DNA of 64,000 nucleotides from Paenibacillus jilunlii. GTDB lineage: Bacteria > Bacillota > Bacilli > Paenibacillales > Paenibacillaceae. The stretch is taken from assembly GCF_900102965.1 (NCBI RefSeq), contig NZ_FNGM01000022.1, positions 37,377 through 101,376 of the forward strand. The letters run 5' to 3'. The notes beneath the pieces are model-generated. The model was not told the DNA's origin. It did not search any database and saw only the letters and a program-made list of their open reading frames with translations. The position numbers and the translations under genes were made by a program. Below, piece by piece: positions 17,582 to 26,528 of the stretch. The stretch's first letter is position 1. The number at the start of each line of letters is the position of its first letter.

Positions 17582-19143
17582 ACCAACGGAGGATTGCCAG
17601 TCTGCTGCTGCCGCTGATCATTACTGTTCTTGTATTGCTGTCTGCCGCTCCGCCGGTACAGGCCCAGGCCGCGCAGGACGCCTCCGCTCCGCAGAGGATG
17701 CTGCTTCTGTACGACAGCCTGGGCAAAGGCACTGTCCGGGAAGGCAATGTAAGTGAGCTGCAGCGGCTGCTGTCAGCCATGGGCAGCGAGGTGACGCTTC
17801 TCAGCCTGGATCATTACGGGGCGGGGACCATGGATTCGTTTGCCCGGGTCATCACCGTAATGAATGCTGCGGATCTTGCTCCTGCCAACCGGAGTTATCT
17901 TGAGGATACGGAGCACTATACGGGGCAGGCACTGCATGTAGGTTATCATCCTCCCGCCAGGCTGTTGAAGGACATGCAGCTGACTACGGGAACTGCTGAT
18001 GAAGACCTTGCCGATCTCGCGGTTGGTGAATTCACTGCTTCTGATCTTCAGGTAAGGGATATGCCTTATATTGCGGCTGTGAAGGCGGAACGCACCTATG
18101 GCAGCTTTATCCTGAAGAGCAGCGGCCGGAAGCTGCCCTTCGCGGCGTCGGCCGGAAGTTATACGTATGTCCCTTATCTGGAGCGGGACAATGCCAGTGT
18201 AGTGGGCATGGCCTATGTGCTTAGGGAATGGCTGGGGAACAAGACTGCGCCGCAGACCTTTCTTGTCCTGAGAGAGATCTATCCGTTCTCCGATCTTGAC
18301 CTGCTGGAAGAAACCGCAGACCGTCTGTACAAGGCGGGCATTCCGTTTATCGCAAGCGTCCGCCCGGTGTTCAGCAATACCGGTTTTCCGGCGATGCAGC
18401 GCTACCTGGACGCCCTGAAGGTGGTTCAGTCGCGGAATGGCAGCATCCTGGTGAATGCACCGGAGGTGATGCCGTCCATTAACAGCAGTGATCATACGCT
18501 CGGGCAGAAGATGGGCGGATTTGTGAATCTGCTGGTGAAAAACGGCATTGCGCCGCTTGGCATCGGTGCGAACCTATACTGGGCGTATGACAGGGAGTAT
18601 GCGGAGGCGGGAATGGGCTTTTTCGACTCTGCTGTGCTGTTCCCGGACAAGACTGTCCTGCACATGGATCCTTCAAATGTCTCCAAGGCTTTCGCTTCCT
18701 CTCTCTACAGTCTGACACCGGAGTTTCTGCAGGAACTGGAGCACGCTTCCCATGCCATGCCGCAGCTGCCGCTGAATGCAGCAGTAACCGCAGAGCTTCC
18801 GGAAGATGAGGCCGGCCTGGATGCACTGCTGCAGATGCTGGAGCGGCGGTGGATCTCTTTTGCCGATTACAAGCAGGGGCCGCACAAGACCGTTACGGAT
18901 GAGAATACGGTAGTCTCGGGGGATGGAGTGGTCCTGGTGAACGGTGCTCCCCTGAATGTCGGTTATGCCCCGGAGGCTGTGAGCAGTGACTACCAATACA
19001 AAAAAGAGCAGGTACGCAGCTTCACGAAGCTGTTCAGTGTGCAGAGCAAATTTTTTATCATCGTGATTATTGTGACCCTGCTGTTGTTCGGAGGCCTGCT
19101 CTCTATCGGGTACAGGCTGTACCGGAAGAAATATTTCAAATAA
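17578..19143 (+). CDS. ydaL: YdaL-like DUF2334 protein, polysaccharide deacetylase-like
   Basis: 521 residues, TTG start with AGGGTGTGAG upstream, overlapping the previous stop by 4 bp. A signal sequence is at about 5-25, a long extracellular domain follows, and one C-terminal helix (about 487-510) ends in a short basic tail. REIYPFSDLDLLEE and the following TIM-barrel-like part fit DUF2334, which is related to polysaccharide deacetylases. In B. subtilis YdaL belongs to the same exopolysaccharide operon. Likely role: modifying the polymer outside the membrane. Confidence 0.78.
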   Translation: MNQRRIASLLLPLIITVLVLLSAAPPVQAQAAQDASAPQRMLLLYDSLGKGTVREGNVSELQRLLSAMGSEVTLLSLDHYGAGTMDSFARVITVMNAADLAPANRSYLEDTEHYTGQALHVGYHPPARLLKDMQLTTGTADEDLADLAVGEFTASDLQVRDMPYIAAVKAERTYGSFILKSSGRKLPFAASAGSYTYVPYLERDNASVVGMAYVLREWLGNKTAPQTFLVLREIYPFSDLDLLEETADRLYKAGIPFIASVRPVFSNTGFPAMQRYLDALKVVQSRNGSILVNAPEVMPSINSSDHTLGQKMGGFVNLLVKNGIAPLGIGANLYWAYDREYAEAGMGFFDSAVLFPDKTVLHMDPSNVSKAFASSLYSLTPEFLQELEHASHAMPQLPLNAAVTAELPEDEAGLDALLQMLERRWISFADYKQGPHKTVTDENTVVSGDGVVLVNGAPLNVGYAPEAVSSDYQYKKEQVRSFTKLFSVQSKFFIIVIIVTLLLFGGLLSIGYRLYRKKYFK

Positions 19144-19277
19144 TGAAAAGTAGATCCAAATAATGCGAAATTGAAAAAGGAATATAAAGGTTGGAGAGAC
19201 GGAAGTCCATACATTCCCTGTAGTGAAGACCATAACCAAAATATAAGATCTCAAATTCAGTTTATGTAGGAGAAAAC

Positions 19278-20528
19278 ATGACGATCTCAGATGTGCTGAT
19301 GGTAATTGCGGTGATCTGCATCTGGTCCCTGCTGCTGGTCAATGTGGCTCTGATTATAGCGGGCTATCTGTATTATATTAAAACCGAAAATGAGGATGTC
19401 CCGGAGATTAAGGGCGAGTATCCTTTTGTCACGATTATGGTGCCTGCGCACAACGAGGGCGTTGTCATCAGCAAAACCGTCGAATCCCTGCTGGCGCTGG
19501 ATTATCCGCATGACCGGTACGAGATTATTGTGATCAATGACAACTCCTCCGACAACAGCGCTGAGCTGCTGAGCCGTATTCAGAGCCGCCAGCCGGAGCG
19601 CAATCTAATCATTATCAACACGGATGCGGTCACGGGCGGGAAAGGGAAGTCCAATGCCCTGAATATCGGCTTCACCCGCAGCAGAGGAGAATTAATTGCA
19701 ATCTATGATGCGGACAACACGCCTGAGCGGACCGCGCTGAGGTATCTGGTCGCCGAGATCAGCAGTGATGCCACGCTTGGTGCGGTGATCGGCAAATTCC
19801 GGACCCGCAACCGTGATGCGAGCCTGCTCACCCGGTTTATTAACATTGAGACGCTGTCGTTTCAATGGATGGCCCAGGCCGGGCGCTGGAAGCTGTTCAA
19901 GCTGTGCACGATACCCGGCACCAACTTCATTATGCGCAGGTCTATTGTGGAGAGCATCGGCGGCTGGGATGTCAAAGCAATCGCTGAGGATACGGAGATC
20001 AGCTTCCGCATTTACATGATGGGCTACCGGATCAAATTCCAGCCGAAATCCGTTACCTGGGAGCAGGAGCCGCAGACTGTGAAAGTTTGGTTCAAACAGC
20101 GAACGCGCTGGGCCAAGGGGAATATCTATGTCATTGTCAAAAACATTCCGCTGCTGTTCGACCGCTCGGCGGCCAAAATCCGCTTCGATATCCTGTACTA
20201 TCTGTCCATCTACTTCCTGCTGCTGATTTCGCTGGTCACCTCGGACCTGCTGCTTGTGCTGCATGCGATGGGCTATGTACATACGACCATTGCCGGACTC
20301 AGCAGCTTCTTGTGGCTGCTTGCAATCATTCTATTTGTAGTGGGCATCTTCGTCACACTGACGACAGAGAAGGGCGAGATGAGCCTGTCCAATCTCTGGA
20401 TCATTCTGCTGATGTATGTATCCTATTGCCAGCTGTGGATGGTCGTTGCCGCTTACGGGCTGTACAACTATCTCAAAGACGTCATCTTTAAACGGGAAGC
20501 CAAATGGTACAAGACGGAACGCTACTAA
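19278..20528 (+). CDS. ydaM: YdaM-like family 2 glycosyltransferase (BcsA-type synthase)
   Basis: 416 residues. One N-terminal helix precedes a GT2 domain with VPAHNEG, NDNSSDNS, the DxD region YDADNTPE, the ED motif AEDTEIS and the processive-synthase motif QRTRWAKGN. Three to four C-terminal helices form the export channel. There is no C-terminal PilZ domain, so c-di-GMP control would need a separate receptor such as the YdaK-like protein encoded downstream. A 134-bp gap with nothing notable precedes it. GTAGGAG lies before the ATG. Confidence 0.88.
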   Translation: MTISDVLMVIAVICIWSLLLVNVALIIAGYLYYIKTENEDVPEIKGEYPFVTIMVPAHNEGVVISKTVESLLALDYPHDRYEIIVINDNSSDNSAELLSRIQSRQPERNLIIINTDAVTGGKGKSNALNIGFTRSRGELIAIYDADNTPERTALRYLVAEISSDATLGAVIGKFRTRNRDASLLTRFINIETLSFQWMAQAGRWKLFKLCTIPGTNFIMRRSIVESIGGWDVKAIAEDTEISFRIYMMGYRIKFQPKSVTWEQEPQTVKVWFKQRTRWAKGNIYVIVKNIPLLFDRSAAKIRFDILYYLSIYFLLLISLVTSDLLLVLHAMGYVHTTIAGLSSFLWLLAIILFVVGIFVTLTTEKGEMSLSNLWIILLMYVSYCQLWMVVAAYGLYNYLKDVIFKREAKWYKTERY

Positions 20529-20572
20529 GGCACTTTGAGGCCAAGAAATCAGTGAAACAGGAGATACGGACT

Positions 20573-22669
20573 ATGAACAAAAAACAGATCATGATGTGGG
20601 CGCTTTGCCTCTCCCTTTTGCTGATCCCGCTCCAGGCGGCTTCCGCAGCAGCGGCGGTCCCGGGCGACGGAAGGCTGACGTACGAGACAACGTTTACCGG
20701 CAGCGACAGTTCACTTACGGGAACAAGCTCGCAGCAGCAGTATTTCACGGTCATGGATTACTGGAATGTGCAGGACCTTAAGGTCAATCTGCATTTTCAG
20801 ATTTCGCAAATCACCGAGGACCAGATTTCCAGTGTCACCCTCTCCCTGAACGGCAGTCCGTTCTACTCCTTCAGGCCTTCTTTGCAAAACAACGGGGAGC
20901 AGAGTGTGACCCTTCCGGCACCAAAAAGCTTTTTGAAGCAAGGAGTAAACACGCTGAGCATTCAGGGCTACCTGCGGACAGCCGGGGAGAATAACCAGGT
21001 CTGCTACGTAGACAACACACCGGATAATTGGCTGCATCTGTTCAACAGCTCCAGTGTTGCGGTAGCCTATATACCCAAAGCCCTGGACGGGGGAATCAGC
21101 GATTTCAGCGGGCGCTTCTCCGGTATGGATTATGTAAAAAGAGGCCAAAGCCTCCTGAGCGTACCGGACCATGCCACCGGTTCTGAACTGGAGGCGGCCA
21201 CCTATGCTTTATCGGGCTTCGCCAAGGCCAATACCTTAGCTGACAAAACACTTCCGCTGCTGCCTTACAGTGAAAAAGCCGTCAGAGACAGGGGGCTTGT
21301 GGTGCTGCTGGCCCTGGCGGACCATGTACCGGGTAGGCTGAAGCAGCAGCTTGATGCTTCCGTAGACCTGGAAGAGCATGCGCTTATCCAATTGCTGGAC
21401 AAGGATAGCCAGCCTACGCTGGTCGTCACTTCCAAAGATGAGAGCCTGCTGATCAAGGCCGGACGGCTGCTCGCCAACCGTCAGCTGGTCAGCCAGATCA
21501 GCAGCGACAAAAAGGTCATCGATGATGCCACCGATGTGTCATCACCGGCTTTGGCCATCAGCTCCAACGTGACCTTTACCGAAACCGGAGATAAGCTGAC
21601 CGGTCCGAACCATCAGGAGCAGACCTACTTCGTTACGCTGCCTTCGAACCGCTCGATTGCCGATTCCGGTAAAATCAGCCTTGATTTCCGCTATGCGGAG
21701 AATCTGGACTTCGGCCGCTCGCTGGTGACGGTAAGCATTAACGATACACCGATCGGCAGCAAGCGGCTGACCAAGGAGCTGGCAAACGGCGATATACTGA
21801 ATCTGGCGATTCCGCGGAGCCTGAATATCTCCGGCAACTTCTCGGTGACCGTGGCATTTGATCTGGAAATGAACAATCCCATCTGTACTCCGAATACGGG
21901 GGAAATGCCCTGGGCCTACATCAGCAAGGAAACTGCGATGCACTTGAATACCAAGGACCGCACGGATTTGCTGTTCAACAATTATCCGTATCCGTTCCTG
22001 CGGGATGAGATCTACAACCATGTAGCGGTCGTACTTCCGCAGAAAATGGACAACTACACGTACCAGAGCCTGGCGAATATTTTCAACTTGTTGGGTCAAT
22101 ATGCAGGCGGCAATACAGGGGATATCCATTACTACACTGATGCTGTCAGTGCAGAGAATCTGAAGAACAATAATATCATCGCCATCGGCTCCTATGCAGA
22201 CAACAAGGTGATCCGTGACAACAATGACAAGCTATATTTCCGTTACAGCAAGGATGGGTCCACGATTCTCTCCAATGAGAAGATCAGCATCGATGAACAG
22301 TACGGGGCGGAGATCGGCACGCTCCAACTGCTGGAATCCCCGTATGGAGGCGGGCGGGGCTTCATGGCAGTGACTGGAGTCAGCACGGAGGAGATGTATC
22401 TGGTCTCCAAGCTGATCGCAAGCGATAAGGACAAATGGAAGGTATATGGCGACGGGGTGACCGCCGATAAGGACGGCAACGTCAGCGCGTACCGCTTCAA
22501 AAAAATTGCAGGAGCCGACAAAGACTCTGTAATCGAGCAAATCACGGAACGCAGCGATGTGCTGGGCTTCGTGGTGGCGGTTGTGCTTGCAGTCACGCTG
22601 GTGATCGTCTCACTGCTTCTGCTGCTCCGCAAACATATGAAGAAACGGGGGGATAAGCGTGAGACGTAG
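20573..22669 (+). CDS. ydaN: YdaN-like BcsB-type polysaccharide synthesis subunit
   Basis: About 698 residues from ATG 20573, with CAGGAGA 9 bp upstream. A cleavable signal sequence ends near AASAAAA. A large extracellular beta-rich region follows, with the paired carbohydrate-binding and flavodoxin-like segments of BcsB, including NNPICTPNTGEMPWAYI. One C-terminal membrane helix anchors it next to the synthase. The earlier in-frame ATG at 20504 lies inside the previous gene and is less likely. It partners the YdaM-like synthase and ends overlapping the YdaK-like gene. Confidence 0.85.
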   Translation: MNKKQIMMWALCLSLLLIPLQAASAAAAVPGDGRLTYETTFTGSDSSLTGTSSQQQYFTVMDYWNVQDLKVNLHFQISQITEDQISSVTLSLNGSPFYSFRPSLQNNGEQSVTLPAPKSFLKQGVNTLSIQGYLRTAGENNQVCYVDNTPDNWLHLFNSSSVAVAYIPKALDGGISDFSGRFSGMDYVKRGQSLLSVPDHATGSELEAATYALSGFAKANTLADKTLPLLPYSEKAVRDRGLVVLLALADHVPGRLKQQLDASVDLEEHALIQLLDKDSQPTLVVTSKDESLLIKAGRLLANRQLVSQISSDKKVIDDATDVSSPALAISSNVTFTETGDKLTGPNHQEQTYFVTLPSNRSIADSGKISLDFRYAENLDFGRSLVTVSINDTPIGSKRLTKELANGDILNLAIPRSLNISGNFSVTVAFDLEMNNPICTPNTGEMPWAYISKETAMHLNTKDRTDLLFNNYPYPFLRDEIYNHVAVVLPQKMDNYTYQSLANIFNLLGQYAGGNTGDIHYYTDAVSAENLKNNNIIAIGSYADNKVIRDNNDKLYFRYSKDGSTILSNEKISIDEQYGAEIGTLQLLESPYGGGRGFMAVTGVSTEEMYLVSKLIASDKDKWKVYGDGVTADKDGNVSAYRFKKIAGADKDSVIEQITERSDVLGFVVAVVLAVTLVIVSLLLLLRKHMKKRGDKRET

Positions 22670-23513
22670 CCGCAGCAGCCTTTTTTCCGATCTCGCTTTT
22701 CTGGTGTTCCTGGTGCTGAACTTCATATGCATCGTCTTTATCGCAGGTTCGCCCGATCATTACATCCAGAACATTATTATTTTGAATATTGCTTTTCTGC
22801 TGGCGCTGGTTACCTATTTCACTACCGTGACCGCAGGGCTGGTGCTGAATCTGGCGTTTATCTTCGGTTACGGCTTCTTCGTCCTCTACCAGACGGTGTC
22901 GGAGGGCGGGACTATTGGCGTTAATACGTATTTCTGGCTGATTATGACCCCGCTGCTTACAGTAGTAATCTGGGTGTTTACATCCAGAACCCGGGAGCTT
23001 CAGGCCGAAAATGAGCTGCTGGAGAAAAAAACGGCGAACCTCGCCACTGTCGACGAGAACACCGATCTGCGGAACATCATTTCTTTTCAGAAGGATGCCA
23101 GTTTGTTTACGGGAATCTCCACACGCTACAGCATTCCGCTGACACTCCTGGTGGTCAAGGTAAAATACTGGAGTGAAATTCGCCGCTTGATTTCGGAGGA
23201 GCAGCTGTCTGAGGCGATCTACGATGTGTCCAAGCTCAGCCAATCCAGTATCCGCACCAATGATGCGCTGTATCTGCTGGATAAGGAGGATGCCACTTGG
23301 GGGCTGCTGCTGTTCACGGACCGCGAGGGGGCCAAGATTGTCATCGAGCGGATCAAGCTCAAGCTGCAGGAATTGAATGACACGGAATTCTCAGCGAAAT
23401 ACAAGGTGAACCTGGGGCTGAAAATCGGGGCTGTGCAATATGAGGCAGAGACGGTTGAGAACCCGTTCGATTTTATATTGCAGGCCAAGAAGCAGTTGGA
23501 ATACGACGTGTAG
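22659..23513 (+). CDS. ydaK: YdaK-like membrane c-di-GMP receptor with degenerate GGDEF domain
   Basis: 284 residues from GTG 22659, overlapping the ydaN end. Four membrane helices (about 10-108) lead through a short coiled segment to a GGDEF-like domain. The catalytic site reads DKEDA (208-212) instead of GGDEF, so cyclase activity is not expected. The inhibitory-site motif RTND (Arg 199-Asp 202) is intact and exactly five residues ahead, as in c-di-GMP-binding receptors. B. subtilis YdaK has the same property and activates the YdaLMN machinery. Here the gene is last rather than second in the operon. Confidence 0.88.
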   Translation: MRRSRSSLFSDLAFLVFLVLNFICIVFIAGSPDHYIQNIIILNIAFLLALVTYFTTVTAGLVLNLAFIFGYGFFVLYQTVSEGGTIGVNTYFWLIMTPLLTVVIWVFTSRTRELQAENELLEKKTANLATVDENTDLRNIISFQKDASLFTGISTRYSIPLTLLVVKVKYWSEIRRLISEEQLSEAIYDVSKLSQSSIRTNDALYLLDKEDATWGLLLFTDREGAKIVIERIKLKLQELNDTEFSAKYKVNLGLKIGAVQYEAETVENPFDFILQAKKQLEYDV

Positions 23514-23613
23514 CCTCCCAATGGAGGACAGCCGTATTTGCATAGATAGCGGTGGGCGCGCTTGCGTGCTCATCGCTGTTTGGCATGTATTGGCTGGGAG
23601 ACAACTGTACCGA

Positions 23614-23840
23614 AACAACGGCAGAAATGCCGTTGTTGAAGGCCCAGTGGGCTAGTTGCTTGGAAACAACGGCAGAAATGCCGTTGTTGGGGACCCAGTG
23701 GGCCAGTTGCTTGGAAACAACGGCAGAAATACCGTTGTTGGGGGCCCCGGGGGCAAATTGCTCGGAAACAACGGCAGAAATGCCGTTGTTGAAGGCCCAG
23801 TGGGCCAGTTGCTTGGAAACAACGGCAGAAGTGCCGTTGT
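23614..23840. repeat. Five hairpins with exact 51-bp period after the exopolysaccharide operon
   Basis: Five units start at 23614, 23665, 23716, 23767 and 23818. Each contains AACAACGGCA, loop GAAA and TGCCGTTGTT: a 10-bp stem closed by a GNRA tetraloop. The third unit has one stem mismatch and the fifth a GAAG loop. Most inter-hairpin segments carry a smaller GCCCAGTGGGC hairpin. Since 51 is divisible by three, a frame runs through the array, but it is not a convincing gene. The rest of 23.84-24.03 kb shows nothing further. Confidence 0.92.
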
Positions 23841-24029
23841 GTCCCGGGTAAGGGCGCGAGTCTGGACCCGGGGTCCGGGCTGTACTAAAATTAGTTTATC
23901 CGCTGCCGATTACTGGCAGCATGAAAAATAACATTACCGGAACTATCGGTACCGAAACCTGAGCCTCGGCTGCGTGGGCTTCATTCAGGCGAACGGCCCC
24001 CGGGGTACCGGAACGAGGAGGCGGAGAGA

Positions 24030-24818
24030 ATGGATTTGGGTCTTACAGGGAAATCGGTATTTGTCGCAGCAGCCAGCAAGGGGCTGGGACTAGCCACCGC
24101 GCTGGAATTCGCACGCGAAGGCGCGAAGGTGACCATTGCCAGCCGGAACCTGGAGCAGCTTGAAGCGGCCCGGCGGGCCATCGCTGAGGCAACCGGACGC
24201 GAGGTGGCCGTGGTGCAGATGGATGTGAACCGTCCGGAGGAGATCGGGCGGGCGATTGAAGCCGCCGCCGAATACGGAGGCGGGCTGGATGTGCTGGTCA
24301 CCAATGCCGGAGGCCCTCCGGGCGGCGGCTTTGAGGAGATGACCGACGCCGACTGGAACGGCGGCTATGAGCTTACGCTGATGGGCACGGTGCGCATGAT
24401 CCGCGAGGCGCTGCCTTACTTGCGTGCAAGCGGCGGGGGCCGCATCGTGGGCGTCAGCTCGGTCTCGGTTAAGCAGCCGATTGGCGGCCTGATCCTCTCG
24501 AATGTTTTCCGGGCGGGGGTGAGCGCGCTGTTCAAGACGCTTGCGACTGAGCTTGCTCCGGAGGGCATCCTGATTAATTCGCTTGCACCCGGGCGCATCG
24601 GCACCGACCGGATTCTGCAGCTGGACGGCAAGCGGGCGGAGGCCCGCGGCATCTCCCGTGAGCAAGTCGAGCAGGAGGCGCTGGCCCAGATTCCGGCCGG
24701 ACGAAGCGGAACGCCGGAGGAATTCGGCAAAGCAGCCGTGTTCCTGGGCTCGTTTGCGAATACCTACATTACCGGCCAGTCTCTGCTGATCGACGGCGGG
24801 ATGGTGAAGTCACTGTAA
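24030..24818 (+). CDS. Atypical short-chain dehydrogenase/reductase (SDR)
   Basis: 262 residues. The Rossmann cofactor motif is ASKGLGLATA, and NAGGPPGG matches the NAG motif; the C-terminal LIDGG is standard. The active site is not: the segment after SSVSVKQP reads LSNVFRAG where most SDRs have Tyr-x-x-x-Lys, so Ser and Arg occupy those places. A subset of Firmicute SDRs shares this variant, so it is probably fixed rather than damage. AGGAGGCGGAG precedes the ATG. The stop overlaps the GNAT start by one base. Substrate unknown. Confidence 0.82.
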   Translation: MDLGLTGKSVFVAAASKGLGLATALEFAREGAKVTIASRNLEQLEAARRAIAEATGREVAVVQMDVNRPEEIGRAIEAAAEYGGGLDVLVTNAGGPPGGGFEEMTDADWNGGYELTLMGTVRMIREALPYLRASGGGRIVGVSSVSVKQPIGGLILSNVFRAGVSALFKTLATELAPEGILINSLAPGRIGTDRILQLDGKRAEARGISREQVEQEALAQIPAGRSGTPEEFGKAAVFLGSFANTYITGQSLLIDGGMVKSL

Positions 24819-25714
24819 TGGTTATGTTCAGAACATTGGGCGAAATTCCGCTGCAGGACACACTCGCTGCTTGGAATGCAGGGTTCCAGGATTACTATGC
24901 GAATTTGCAGATGGACTGCAGGACGTTCCTGGGCAGGTTCCACCGGGAGGATCTGCTGCCGGAAGAATCCATCATGCTCTATGCGGACGGGCAGGCGGTG
25001 GGCTTCACCCTGAACGGCCTGCGTACGGTGAACGGCGAAACCATGGCCTGGAACGGAGGGACTGCCGTCCTTCCCGCCTACAGGGGCCAGGGAATGGGCG
25101 GACGTTTGCTTGAAGAGAACATCCGCAGATACAGGCTTGCCGGAGCGCAGACAGCAAGGCTGGAAGCCTTTGTGCAGAACGAGCCTGCGATTGCCCTATA
25201 TGAAAAGTACGGCTACCGTGGGCAAGGAACGACGCTGTTCTACACATTGGACGGTGAGCTTGCCGTTCCAGCAGAGTCTGAACAAGCTTCCGGGGGCTAT
25301 GAAGAAGCCGGCCTGCAGATTCGTGAATGTGCAGCTGCAGAAGCGGCCGCGCTGCCGTTCTACGACTATTCCGGTCCCTGGCAGACCCACTGGCCCAGCC
25401 TCAAGGACGGACGCTGTCTGATCGCCGAGCAAAACGGAGCCGCCCTGGGGTATGTCCAGTTCCGGCGGGTATATTCGGGGACGGGGCAACTCAGCGGGAT
25501 TCAGCTGTATCCCGGCAAGCTGCGCGATGACCTCCCTGCCGGGGGGCGGATTATCCATCTGCTGCTTAGCCGTATCTTCAGCTATAGCGGAAGCGGGGTC
25601 AGCCTGAGCACGGTGCATACCCCGGCTTCCGACTCTGGAACACGCAGCTGGCTGGAAGCCGCCGGGTTCAGCGTGCGGAGTGAGCTTTTACACATGCAGC
25701 GGGTATTGGATTAA
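24818..25714 (+). CDS. GNAT-family N-acetyltransferase
   Basis: 298 residues. The first half contains the acetyl-CoA loop TAVLPAYRGQGMGGRLLEE (about 78-97) and the later ALYEKYGY element, so the GNAT domain covers about 1-145. The second half is a further GNAT-like or substrate domain without an intact pyrophosphate loop. TAATG joins it to the SDR gene, so the two are translationally coupled. Substrate unknown. Confidence 0.8.
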   Translation: MVMFRTLGEIPLQDTLAAWNAGFQDYYANLQMDCRTFLGRFHREDLLPEESIMLYADGQAVGFTLNGLRTVNGETMAWNGGTAVLPAYRGQGMGGRLLEENIRRYRLAGAQTARLEAFVQNEPAIALYEKYGYRGQGTTLFYTLDGELAVPAESEQASGGYEEAGLQIRECAAAEAAALPFYDYSGPWQTHWPSLKDGRCLIAEQNGAALGYVQFRRVYSGTGQLSGIQLYPGKLRDDLPAGGRIIHLLLSRIFSYSGSGVSLSTVHTPASDSGTRSWLEAAGFSVRSELLHMQRVLD

Positions 25715-25723
25715 TTTAGGTGA

Positions 25724-25752
25724 TTGACTCAGCGCCCGCGATAGCGTATGAT
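25724..25752 (+). promoter_or_regulatory. Promoter of rpmE2
   Basis: TTGACT (25724-25729) and TATGAT (25747-25752) are separated by exactly 17 bp. The leader to the start codon is about 90 bases. No Zur-type box is evident. Confidence 0.75.
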
Positions 25753-25847
25753 AGTATGGCGTGTAAATCTGTGGATTTAGTTATCTCCCAAGAGATCGCT
25801 TCATTTTGCCATAGAGATTGTATATGTACGGGAAGGAGGTTACTACA

Positions 25848-26096
25848 ATGAAAGAAGGCATACACCCTAAATTCAACCAGGTGATTTTTCTGGATGCCAG
25901 CGTAGGTTTCAAATTCCTGAGCTCGTCCACCAAATCATCCAATGAAACTATGGAATGGGAAGACGGCAACACTTATCCAGTGATCCGTGTGGACTCCAGC
26001 TCCGCATCCCACCCGTTCTACACTGGTAAACAAAGAGATACCGAAACTGGCGGCCGTGTGGACAAGTTCAAACAACGGTTGGCGCAGAAGAAATAA
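25848..26096 (+). CDS. rpmE2: Ribosomal protein bL31, type B (zinc-independent)
   Basis: 82 residues with the L31 pattern MKEGIHPKFNQVIFLD, TYPVIRVDSSSASHPFYTGK and a basic C-terminus. The CxxC zinc ligands of type A L31 are absent, which identifies the type B paralogue usually expressed under zinc limitation. GGAAGGAGGT lies 7 bp before the ATG. It has its own promoter and terminator. Confidence 0.95.
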   Translation: MKEGIHPKFNQVIFLDASVGFKFLSSSTKSSNETMEWEDGNTYPVIRVDSSSASHPFYTGKQRDTETGGRVDKFKQRLAQKK

Positions 26097-26110
26097 TAGT
26101 TTTACCGCAC

Positions 26111-26164
26111 AGAGGATATTCCGCAGCCATGCAGATGGTATACGGGAAGTCCTCTTTTTTTTTG
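26111..26164 (+). terminator. Intrinsic terminator of rpmE2
   Basis: AGAGGA..TTCC pairs with GGGAA.TCCTCT, followed by nine or more T. Confidence 0.85.
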
Positions 26165-26285
26165 TACAGTCTGCTTATTTCGCGCGGATAACGGGTATTA
26201 ATAAGTAGGTGGGAAGTGGAAGGTGTCAATTATAGCGATTGGAACGGCATGTAATGTGTATTCCGAAAGGTAGTTGATTTCACCC

Positions 26286-26351
26286 ATGTACTATCTGAAA
26301 GGCAAAAACAAATCGAGATGGCGTCGATTGTTTACCGGAAAAGTACCCTAG
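26286..26351 (+). CDS. Possible 21-residue basic micropeptide
   Basis: A short frame starts at ATG 26286 and stops at TAG 26349-26351. The peptide has about eight Lys/Arg, including GKNKSRWRRLF. AAAGGTAG lies about 13 bp upstream, and a hairpin follows at 26395. It may be a real small gene in the otherwise empty 26.1-26.5 kb stretch. Only conservation in relatives would decide. Confidence 0.35.
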   Translation: MYYLKGKNKSRWRRLFTGKVP

Positions 26352-26394
26352 CCTGTGGAACCTGGCATAACTAAATATTCACTTCTCACCTTTT

Positions 26395-26425
26395 GAAGAC
26401 TCTGCGGGCTGCCTGCAGGGTCTTC
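26395..26425. other. Hairpin downstream of the micropeptide frame
   Basis: GAAGACTCTGC pairs with GCAGGGTCTTC (one mismatch) around a 9-base loop. No T run follows, so it is not a standard terminator. Confidence 0.5.
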
Positions 26426-26461
26426 GTTGTGTTGGAGCCAGGCCAAGTGCCGTTCACACAG

Positions 26462-26500
26462 TAAAACAGCCGCAACCCTCTATTTGCAAGATCGCGGCTG
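26462..26500 (-). terminator. Intrinsic terminator of the copper-amine-oxidase-like gene
   Basis: On the minus strand CAGCCGC and GCGGCTG form the stem, followed by TTTTA. It lies about 30 bp past the stop of the minus-strand gene. Confidence 0.75.
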
Positions 26501-26528
26501 TTGTATAAATAAAAATCGGGGGCATTCC

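Noticed and set aside
23552..23851. 99-codon frame through the 51-bp array
   Set aside because: It stays open only because 51 is a multiple of three; the product is a pure repeat with no start signal.
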